Positions 1-5,467 of a DNA stretch of 7,821 nucleotides are shown here, piece after piece. Below the pieces are notes generated by a model that had not been told where the DNA came from, ran no database searches, and saw nothing but the letters and a program-made list of their open reading frames with translations. Positions within the stretch are counted from its first letter, which is position 1. Every line of letters begins with the position of its first letter. The stretch covers positions 1 to 7,821 of the forward strand of contig JAULZV010000016.1 of assembly GCA_032117135.1 (NCBI GenBank), given 5' to 3'. The translations under genes were made by a program, and so were the position numbers. Source of the DNA: JAULZV01 sp032117135. Its GTDB lineage: Bacteria > Patescibacteriota > Minisyncoccia > Phycocordibacterales > JAACPR01.

Positions 1-85
1 AGACAGTACATACAATGGCAAGGCAAAAAAGATAAACCAAAAAACGCCCGATTGTTCGATTAGAATTTTCATGCCATGTTGGAAA

Positions 86-115
86 CCCCGGTCGAAGCGG
101 AGCGAGAGGCCGGGG
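86..115. repeat. GC-rich hairpin after the 71-aa gene
   Basis: CCCCGG (86-91) pairs with CCGGGG (110-115) around an 18-nt GC-rich loop, in otherwise AT-rich DNA. It starts seven bases past the stop codon of the minus-strand 71-aa gene, so it may end or stabilise that mRNA. On the minus strand it is followed by only three T, so it is not a classical intrinsic terminator. Confidence 0.45.
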
Positions 116-121
116 AGGAGG

Positions 122-337
122 TCATTTTTGATCTTCTAATTCTAGGTTGTTGAGTGCTGATACAAATTCTTGTTGTTGTTGGCTTGAAAAACCGAGCGTA
201 CTCATATCAAGTTCATAATTCTTGAGTACGTTTTCGACCAGTAAAATATCAAAGAAGGAATCTCTAATTTTTTCGATATCTTCAGTTTCTGTCTCTTGTG
301 ATTGATCTATATAAAAATCTTGTTCGAGTTTTTCCAT
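122..337 (-). CDS. Acidic 71-aa hypothetical protein
   Basis: I do not recognise this protein. It is small, strongly acidic and predicted mainly helical, with many Glu/Asp, a QQQQ run near residues 53-56 and a charged C-terminus. It has no signal peptide, membrane segment or cysteine. It is divergent from the type IV secretion-type ATPase, with 43 bases between the two start codons, so the two may share a control region; that is the only hint of function. There is no Shine-Dalgarno site. A TAATAC box (plus-strand positions 343-348) lies five bases before the ATG, suggesting a leaderless or nearly leaderless mRNA. The stop is TGA, and the frame stays open beyond it to the window edge; I treat TGA as a stop because no gene here requires recoding. 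Confidence 0.55.
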   Translation of the reverse strand: MEKLEQDFYIDQSQETETEDIEKIRDSFFDILLVENVLKNYELDMSTLGFSSQQQQEFVSALNNLELEDQK

Positions 338-367
338 AATCTGTATTAAGTATTAGTTTTTTTATTA

Positions 368-373
368 TATACT
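368..373 (+). promoter_or_regulatory. -10 box of the ATPase gene, leaderless mRNA
   Basis: TATACT lies seven bases before the ATG at 381, so the predicted transcription start falls at or next to the start codon. No Shine-Dalgarno sequence is present and no good -35 box is visible at 17 bases. The same TATACT-ATG layout is seen at the TrmB-like gene. Confidence 0.5.
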
Positions 374-380
374 TATATCA

Positions 381-3095
381 ATGGAAAATAAAATTGAAGC
401 CTTCGGTCATGTGCCAGTCAATCAATCCGAATCAGGTTTGTTGCATCAGCGAATTGAAGATCGACTCCTTGAAAATACACAATCAGCTACGCAAGAAAAA
501 TTAGACGATACGGTCGGTATTGTTATTCAGCAATATGCAGCCGAAGATCGAGGAGCTCTTCAATTGCCGGACCGATCAAATGAAATTGTTCTTGATTTGC
601 CTCCCGAAGCACATGATGAATTGCTTGGCGAATACATCACTATTTTGCAAGAATACGGCATTCATGCTGCTTTGAGTGCTGCGCAGGATTCAGGGAATGT
701 TCACTTGGTGGATGATTTGCATCGATTTTTGGTTGCATACATCAAAGCGGGATATTTGCAGGCGCGCAAAACAAATGAAAAATTACTCAAACGTTTGCAA
801 TACACGGTATTTGAAATAGCGGTGCCTGATTTTGATCAAAAAGAAATTCAAGATGGTCTCAAAATGATGATTGCACGCATGGAGCAATTTATTTCTGGCC
901 TTAATTCGCTTTCTTCATACTCCAAAAAATCAGAATACCATTTTGCACTTGAGGTAGCTCAAAAAGAATCAGGAGAAGAATATGTATTTTATGTTGCGAT
1001 ACCTGACTTTTTTACGGACACCTTCGAAAAACAATTGCTTGCAGTCTATCCAAGTGCACATATTCACAAAGAACCATCGGACTACAATATTTTTAATCCA
1101 CAAGGACATACTGCAATTGGATATCTTACCTTTCAAAAGAATTTTGCATATCCACTCCGTACCTATGAAGAATTTGAATATGATCCGATGAATATTGTAC
1201 TGAATACATTTTCTAAAATTCAAAAAGTAGGTGAGGGGATTGGGGTGCAATATGTATGTCGACCAACTGGTACCAAATATGCTGATCAGGTTTCCAAAAA
1301 AATACGAGACCTCTCTGCAGGCAAAAAAGCTTCGGAAGTACTTCCAAAACCGATGTCTTTGATCAAGGATCTGACAAGCGGAGTATTCGATACTATGTTT
1401 AAGTCTTCCAAAAAAGACGATGGTATGCCACAAGTCGATCAAAGTGCGCTTGATGCAGTGAAGAAAAAAATTCAGACTCCGGTTATGGAAGCTAATGTGA
1501 GGATTGTCGCATCTGCGTTTACCTTTGAACGAGCCGAACAAATCATCAAGGAGGTGGCATCAGCTTTTTCGCAATTTGAGTCTCCAACAGGTAATGTGCT
1601 CAAATTAACTCTTATCCCTGTTTCAAAATCAAAAAGTGAAATAGAAAAGTATATCTTTAGAGAATTTTCGGAGGATATTATGATGCCTTTGTCTGTGCGA
1701 GAAATTGCTACGATGTACCATTTTCCGTTACAAATTGGCAAGGTGACGTCACAAACCAAAGTCTCGAAGTCCAAAACCGTTCCAATCCCTGTTGGTGCGC
1801 CTGCTGAGGGGATTGTACTTGGTGTTAATGTGTTTCAAGATGTCGAAAAAGAAATACACTTTAGCCCTGCAGATCGTCTGAGGCACTTGTATGTAGTTGG
1901 ACAAACCGGAACAGGTAAGACAACCATCCTTAAAAATATGATCATTCAGGATATCAAAAATGGTGAAGGTGTGTGTTTTATTGATCCGCACGGAAGTGAT
2001 GTACAAGAAATCCTTGCCAATATCCCGCCTGAGCGAGCCGATGATCTTATTTATTTTGATCCAGGAAGTATGGAGCGACCGATGGGGCTTAATATGCTTG
2101 AGTACGATGTGCGTTTTCCTGAACAAAAGACGTTTGTAGTTAATGAGATGATGTCTATTTTTAATAAGTTGTTTGATATGAAAGTTGCTGGAGGACCGAT
2201 GTTTGAGCAATACTTCAGAAATGCGTGTATGCTCGTGATCGAAGATCCTGATTCAGGTAATACGCTTTTGGACATTTCAAAGGTGCTTGCCGATAAGAGT
2301 TTTAGAGAGTTAAAGCTTTCTAAGTGCAAAAACCCGCTCGTAGTACAGTTCTGGCGAGAAATTGCTGATAAAGCGGGTGGAGAAGCGTCACTTGCTAATA
2401 TTATTCCTTACATTACCTCTAAGTTCGATGTCTTTTTGTCTAATGAAATTATGCGACCGATCGTCAGTCAGGCCCATTCGAGCTTTGACTTTAGACAATT
2501 GATGGATAGTCGCAAGATTCTTTTGGTTAATCTTGCAAAGGGTCGTCTTGGAGAAATAAACTCTTCATTGCTTGGGCTTATTTTGGTGGGCAAAATCCTG
2601 ATGGCTGCATTGTCTCGCGTAGATACGTTTGGACAAGAAATGCCTCCGTTTTATCTCTATATTGATGAATTCCAAAACGTAACTACTCCGTCGATCTCGT
2701 CGATCTTGTCAGAAGCCCGCAAATACGGACTTTCACTTAATGTTGCGCATCAATTTATTAAACAATTGGAAGAACCTATCAAAGACTCGGTGTTTGGAAA
2801 CGTTGGGTCTATGGTGGTGTATCGTGTAGGAAGTGATGATGCCGAATTGCTCGCAAAGCAATTTGAAGGTGTCTTTACACCAAATGACATCATTAATTTA
2901 CCTAACCACACTGCCTGCCTTCGTCTAATGACTAACGGTCAACCAGTATCACCATTTACTCTCAACAACAGGCTAGCAAAGGATCGAGGAGATATGAGTA
3001 GAGTTGAACCACTCAAGGAGCTTTCTGCTCTTAAGTATGGCCGTCCACGTGCCGAAGTCGAAGAGGAGGTGATGCGGAAGTTTTTGAAGGAATAG
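381..3095 (+). CDS. VirB4/TraD-like type IV secretion (conjugation) ATPase
   Basis: This is a HerA/FtsK-class motor ATPase like the DNA-translocating or secretion ATPases of type IV systems. Walker A is GQTGTGKT at residues 507-514. FIDPHG follows at 533-538, a motif common in this class. Walker B is YIDEFQN at 760-766, with D762 and E763. AHQF (789-792) holds the sensor glutamine, and YRVG (814-817) offers a possible arginine finger, R815. Residues 1-500 form a long mixed domain that I cannot assign by motif. No membrane segment is evident, so it probably acts at the inner membrane face with partners. CPR genomes often encode such proteins. No VirB2, VirB3, VirB6 or relaxase neighbour lies here, so it is either an orphan or its partners lie outside the window. 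Substrate (DNA or protein) cannot be decided from sequence. The family is secure; the exact subfamily is not. Confidence 0.9.
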   Translation: MENKIEAFGHVPVNQSESGLLHQRIEDRLLENTQSATQEKLDDTVGIVIQQYAAEDRGALQLPDRSNEIVLDLPPEAHDELLGEYITILQEYGIHAALSAAQDSGNVHLVDDLHRFLVAYIKAGYLQARKTNEKLLKRLQYTVFEIAVPDFDQKEIQDGLKMMIARMEQFISGLNSLSSYSKKSEYHFALEVAQKESGEEYVFYVAIPDFFTDTFEKQLLAVYPSAHIHKEPSDYNIFNPQGHTAIGYLTFQKNFAYPLRTYEEFEYDPMNIVLNTFSKIQKVGEGIGVQYVCRPTGTKYADQVSKKIRDLSAGKKASEVLPKPMSLIKDLTSGVFDTMFKSSKKDDGMPQVDQSALDAVKKKIQTPVMEANVRIVASAFTFERAEQIIKEVASAFSQFESPTGNVLKLTLIPVSKSKSEIEKYIFREFSEDIMMPLSVREIATMYHFPLQIGKVTSQTKVSKSKTVPIPVGAPAEGIVLGVNVFQDVEKEIHFSPADRLRHLYVVGQTGTGKTTILKNMIIQDIKNGEGVCFIDPHGSDVQEILANIPPERADDLIYFDPGSMERPMGLNMLEYDVRFPEQKTFVVNEMMSIFNKLFDMKVAGGPMFEQYFRNACMLVIEDPDSGNTLLDISKVLADKSFRELKLSKCKNPLVVQFWREIADKAGGEASLANIIPYITSKFDVFLSNEIMRPIVSQAHSSFDFRQLMDSRKILLVNLAKGRLGEINSSLLGLILVGKILMAALSRVDTFGQEMPPFYLYIDEFQNVTTPSISSILSEARKYGLSLNVAHQFIKQLEEPIKDSVFGNVGSMVVYRVGSDDAELLAKQFEGVFTPNDIINLPNHTACLRLMTNGQPVSPFTLNNRLAKDRGDMSRVEPLKELSALKYGRPRAEVEEEVMRKFLKE

Positions 3096-3106
3096 TGGAA
3101 TAGTCC

Positions 3107-3228
3107 AAAAACACACGGTATTAATTTAAAAAGTCCTCGGTTTCCCGAGCCTGCGCGATGATTCATATACCTACGAGAGTATGTGCGCAGGCTCGGCCAG
3201 ACTTTTAAAAGTAATACCGTGTGTTTTT
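3107..3228 (+). terminator. Branched 122-nt inverted repeat, probable terminator of the ATPase gene
   Basis: Starting 11 bases after the ATPase stop, 3107-3123 is perfectly complementary to 3212-3228 (17 bp). The stem continues through two isolated mismatches to 3135/3200, giving 27 pairs in 29 positions. Inside it, 3145-3156 pairs perfectly with 3185-3196 (12 bp, GC-rich), and CTCGG (3136-3140) can instead pair with CCGAG (3145-3149). The right end is TTTTT and the left end AAAAA, as in a terminator working in both directions. It is much longer than an ordinary intrinsic terminator, so a small non-autonomous mobile repeat or a structured RNA is an alternative. Confidence 0.65.
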
Positions 3229-3384
3229 GATCAAGTGTATTGCCCTCTCAATAATTAAGTATGTATTTGATCAACATTAAACGAAGCTATGCCTCGTATA
3301 CTCTGTATCAAGGTTGTTGTTTTTATATTTCAAATCACTCCCTTTCCTTATCATTTCTTTATATATTCTTGAACTTGCTCTGGT

Positions 3385-3400
3385 AGCATATGAATATGCT
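3385..3400. promoter_or_regulatory. 16-bp dyad, candidate antitoxin operator
   Basis: AGCATAT-GA-ATATGCT is a perfect 7-bp inverted repeat. Its last base is the first base of the TTGACT -35 box, an ideal place for autorepression by a ribbon-helix-helix antitoxin. The assignment to the antitoxin is inferred from position only. Confidence 0.5.
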
Positions 3401-3427
3401 TGACTGCATGTGTAAAACGTATAATAT
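3400..3427 (+). promoter_or_regulatory. Promoter of the toxin-antitoxin operon
   Basis: TTGACT (3400-3405) is followed after 16 bases by TAATAT (3422-3427). The overlapping perfect TATAAT (3420-3425) would leave only 14 bases of spacing. Transcription would start near 3432-3435, giving a leader of about 25 nt with no Shine-Dalgarno site. Confidence 0.5.
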
Positions 3428-3457
3428 ATTAAGTATTAATATTAACATTTAATATAT

Positions 3458-3679
3458 ATGGGCATTCTATCTGTATCTTTAACACCCGAACTTGAAAAAT
3501 TTATCGAAGACGAAATAGCGTCTGGGGAATTTGAAAGCAAAGGACAATTGGTCAAAAAAGCACTCAAGAGATTTGAGGAAGAGATTGTAATTGCTCGAAT
3601 TCTTAAGGCCTCAGCTGAAGCAAAAGAAGGGAAAGTTCTAAGGGGTGATTTGAGGGAATTATTAAAAAAAATCAAATAA
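3458..3679 (+). CDS. ParD/CopG-like ribbon-helix-helix antitoxin
   Basis: At 73 aa this is the expected size for a ParD-type antitoxin. The N-terminal strand ILSVSL (residues 3-8) would form the DNA-contacting sheet of the dimer. Helix 1 (about 10-20) is followed by the turn ASGEFES and helix 2 (about 28-42). The charged C-terminal tail (43-73) would wrap the toxin. The family neutralises its partner and represses its own operon. The toxin gene begins three bases after the stop, so the two are clearly co-transcribed. A 16-bp dyad next to the -35 box is the likely autoregulatory site. The ATG chosen is the only suitable start; no Shine-Dalgarno site is visible. Confidence 0.85.
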   Translation: MGILSVSLTPELEKFIEDEIASGEFESKGQLVKKALKRFEEEIVIARILKASAEAKEGKVLRGDLRELLKKIK

Positions 3680-3682
3680 AGC

Positions 3683-3937
3683 ATGAAGATTGCGTATTAC
3701 CCTAGTTTTCTAAGACAACTCAAAAAACTCCCCTTTGATTTGCAAGAAGAAGTGTTTGAAAAGATAGACCTTTTTGAAGAAAATTATAGACATCCTTCTC
3801 TCAAAACACATAAATTAAAGGGCAAAATGAATTATTTGTATGCATTTTCGGTTAATTATTCTTATCGAATTATCTTTGAAATACATAATGATGAAGCACT
3901 GCTATTGGAGATTGGCACGCATGAGTTATACAAATAA
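3683..3937 (+). CDS. RelE/ParE-superfamily toxin (YafQ/RelE-like)
   Basis: This 84-aa protein has the compact RelE fold pattern: YYPSFLRQLKKLP at the N-terminus, two helices to about residue 38, THKLKG at 42-47, then strands including YRIIFEI (61-67) and a C-terminal LLEIGTHELYK. R62, H80 and Y83 sit where RelE- and YafQ-type mRNA interferases carry catalytic residues, so ribosome-dependent mRNA cleavage is more likely than the gyrase inhibition of true ParE; that choice is inference. The toxin is preceded by its antitoxin, with a gap of three bases. Its stop lies five bases from the stop of the convergent TrmB-like gene, with no terminator between, so the two transcripts probably overlap at their 3' ends. 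The protein appears complete, with no missing segment. Confidence 0.85.
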   Translation: MKIAYYPSFLRQLKKLPFDLQEEVFEKIDLFEENYRHPSLKTHKLKGKMNYLYAFSVNYSYRIIFEIHNDEALLLEIGTHELYK

Positions 3938-3942
3938 CCCTT

Positions 3943-4704
3943 CTAGGTATTCAAATCTTGCGCCATATTCCAACTAAATTCAAAGAGTTTGCGGTGCATT
4001 TCGGCAATAGCTTTGCCAGTAATAATAACCCCGATCATATGCTCTCCAAGGGTAATATATGACACTTTATCGTTATAAATCTTCATAATTGTCGTAAAAG
4101 GCTCACTTTGAATGGGTAGTAATTTGGTATCGGTGATATCAGGATGGTAATCCTTTAAGAACTCTCTGTTGAAAGGGGTGTCCAATACAAGGCCGCGGTT
4201 CATAATCTTGTCTTTTTGACGTTCTTTTACGTACCATTCGTTAAGATCTGGTATGTATTTTTGAATAGATTCGAGGTCTACATAGTTCAAAATTTCTCCT
4301 TTTGTATAGAGAGAATCCTCCAAAACCGTCCTAATACCGTCCATTCCCTCATAGAACTGAATGCTCGGTTTGCCAGTAATAAGGTTAAAATCAGAGGACA
4401 TTTGACCGATAATCCCCCTAAAAGACTCTGTTGTAGCTGCAAGTTCTCGCTTTTTTTGCTCGAGTACTTCAAGAAGTGTGTTGGGGTGTTTGGGGGCAAA
4501 AACCGTTGTTTTGCCTGGTCTTTCGACCTTGTTGACCAGTTCAAGATCCTCTAGTTGATCGAGTGTTTTGTATGCCAAACCTCGTTTGAGGCCTGATAAT
4601 AAGGCTATTTTGCGGGCTATAAGGGGTCCGTTGGTGAGTAATATATTGTAAATACCTGCTTGTTCGGTGGTAAGACCGAGCTGTTTTAATGATTCTTGGT
4701 ACAT
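3943..4704 (-). CDS. TrmB-family transcriptional regulator
   Basis: Numbered from the ATG at 4704, the protein has 253 aa. Residues 1-71 form a winged helix-turn-helix typical of TrmB-like proteins: LGLTTEQAGIYNILL, recognition region LSGLKRGLAYKTLDQLE, then wing VERPGKTTVFAP. A coiled-coil linker (about 73-105) follows. The C-terminal domain begins near GKPSIQFYEGMDGIRTVLEDSL, as in the sensor part of the family; the ligand cannot be predicted. The longest frame starts at 4734, but the -10 and the spacer of the best promoter lie inside those ten extra codons, so the ATG at 4704 is preferred. A perfect dyad over the -35 box suggests autoregulation. The gene is divergent from the structured transcript starting near 4862, a plausible target. 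Confidence 0.85.
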   Translation of the reverse strand: MYQESLKQLGLTTEQAGIYNILLTNGPLIARKIALLSGLKRGLAYKTLDQLEDLELVNKVERPGKTTVFAPKHPNTLLEVLEQKKRELAATTESFRGIIGQMSSDFNLITGKPSIQFYEGMDGIRTVLEDSLYTKGEILNYVDLESIQKYIPDLNEWYVKERQKDKIMNRGLVLDTPFNREFLKDYHPDITDTKLLPIQSEPFTTIMKIYNDKVSYITLGEHMIGVIITGKAIAEMHRKLFEFSWNMAQDLNT

Positions 4705-4710
4705 GGGGTA

Positions 4711-4739
4711 AGTATACACGATACTTATTGTCATGTAAA
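4711..4739 (-). promoter_or_regulatory. Promoter of the TrmB-like gene, leaderless
   Basis: On the minus strand TTTACA (plus 4734-4739) and TATACT (plus 4711-4716) are separated by exactly 17 bases. Six bases separate the -10 box from the ATG at 4704, so transcription should start on the start codon itself. This sets the protein start. Confidence 0.7.
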
Positions 4740-4750
4740 TGTGACAATAA
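4725..4750. promoter_or_regulatory. Perfect 9-bp dyad, candidate TrmB operator
   Basis: TTATTGTCA (4725-4733) is repeated inverted as TGACAATAA (4742-4750), with 8 bases between them that contain the -35 box of the regulator's own promoter. A dimer bound here would block RNA polymerase. Related half-sites recur at 4796-4800 and 4814-4818. Confidence 0.6.
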
Positions 4751-4794
4751 TATGTTGATTTTTAATATATATTTGTAAATAAGGGTATAAATGG

Positions 4795-4819
4795 GTGACA
4801 GTTTGGAATAAAGTGTCAC
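4795..4819. promoter_or_regulatory. Second inverted pair of TGACA/TGTCA half-sites
   Basis: GTGACA (4795-4800) and TGTCAC (4814-4819) form an inverted repeat with a 13-base spacer, ending seven bases before the -35 box of the rightward promoter. The core TGACA matches the dyad at 4725-4750, and the TGACA copies at 4742 and 4796 are 54 bases apart, about five helical turns. The position would suit an activator or a looping repressor. The spacer differs from that of the first dyad, which weakens the case for one common binder. Confidence 0.4.
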
Positions 4820-4826
4820 AAAAGTA

Positions 4827-4855
4827 TTGACGAAAGGCAATATCCATGCTATTAT
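4827..4855 (+). promoter_or_regulatory. Rightward promoter of the structured transcript
   Basis: TTGACG (4827-4832) and TATTAT (4850-4855) are separated by 17 bases; an overlapping TATACT follows at 4855-4860. Transcription should start near 4862. No other convincing promoter was found between here and 7573, so the three genes downstream probably depend on this one. Confidence 0.65.
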
Positions 4856-4861
4856 ATACTC

Positions 4862-5467
4862 AAGATAAGTTCATCACATACGGAAACAGATTCAGATTTG
4901 AAGTTCACTGTCTGACTTGTCCATGAGGACAAGCGGTGCCTACGGCCGGTAAGCGAGGAAAGAGGAGAGAGTGAACCTAATCGCCAAGATTCAATCTTTA
5001 GAGGAGAGAGTCATTGGAAGCCAAATCTAAATACGTTTCGTTTGCAGATATGTCCGTCTAGACCACACAACAGACCGCAAACTCTCGCGTGTATGCATCA
5101 GACTATGCCAGTGAGGCCAGGACGTATCACCCGTATCGTAACGATATCGGCTGAGCGTAACGACTAACCATCGCGTGCGCCCAGAAATATCCTTACGACC
5201 TCAGATCACATAACTAACTTTATAAGAGGAGAGAGTTGTGATGAGTGAAACTTGAGGGTCGAGTGAGGAGGTCTTTGACAACTATATATCGAAATAAACT
5301 ACATCAATTTATTGCTTTTTGTAATAGATAGGTGTGTTGTGAACGTCTGTCATTAAAATAGATTTTTATAACACACTTGCATGGCTGCAGGTGTAGATCA
5401 GATTGATCGAAATGCGTTATCCGGCATTTACTAAATCGGAAAAACAGGTGAAAGTCCTATTGTTGAG
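4862..5467 (+). ncRNA. Long structured leader or ncRNA, about 600 nt, family unknown
   Basis: No credible gene lies here, and GC content is higher than in the flanking spacer. Stems seen: AGATTTG/CAAATCT (4894-4900 with 5022-5028) encloses GTTCACT/AGTGAAC (4903-4909 with 4970-4976), which encloses CTTGTCC-ATGA-GGACAAG (4916-4933). Then come GTTTGC/GCAAAC (5040-5045 with 5077-5082), TATCG/CGATA (5134-5138 with 5142-5146), a 9-bp bulged stem (5205-5215 with 5234-5242), GTGTGTT/AACACAC (5332-5338 with 5370-5376), a stem at 5373-5394, GATCA/TGATC (5396-5408) and AAATGC/GCATTT (5410-5429). An AT-rich stretch (5280-5330) divides the region in two. I matched it to no known riboswitch, ribozyme, RNase P RNA, tmRNA or tRNA. 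It may be a stand-alone large RNA or the leader of the 321-aa gene. Confidence 0.5.
4961..5236 (+). repeat. Three exact copies of AGAGGAGAGAGT in the leader
   Basis: The 12-mer occurs at 4961-4972, 5000-5011 and 5225-5236. In the first and third copies its last three bases begin the 3' strand of a closing stem, leaving AGAGGAGAG unpaired just before it. The motif contains the Shine-Dalgarno core AGGAG, yet only very short frames follow each copy. Confidence 0.8.

Larger units (their letters stand above)
3229..3457. other. AT-rich gene-free spacer before the toxin-antitoxin pair
   Basis: No coding frame is credible in these 229 bases. The right part holds the toxin-antitoxin promoter, a 16-bp dyad and a 10-bp palindrome TTAATATTAA (3436-3445). 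The 11-mer ATTAAGTATTA at 3428-3438 also occurs at 345-355, upstream of the ATPase gene. Nothing recognisable is seen in 3240-3380. Confidence 0.5.

Noticed and set aside
1..124. Recoding of TGA as glycine, which would extend the 71-aa protein to the window edge with a hydrophobic end.
   Set aside because: About 40 open codons are not significant, no other gene needs TGA readthrough, and a GC-rich hairpin lies right behind the stop.
969..2329. Several minus-strand frames of 92-190 aa inside the ATPase gene.
   Set aside because: They are antisense shadows of a strongly supported gene and have no start signals.
5225..5260. Hammerhead-like core GATGA followed by GAAAC.
   Set aside because: The base before UGAUGA is G instead of the required C, and no stem II separates the two core strands.
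5275..5303. Perfect -35 consensus TTGACA at 5275-5280, possible internal promoter.
   Set aside because: No -10 box at 16-18 bases; the nearest weak candidate (TACATC) is 19 bases away.
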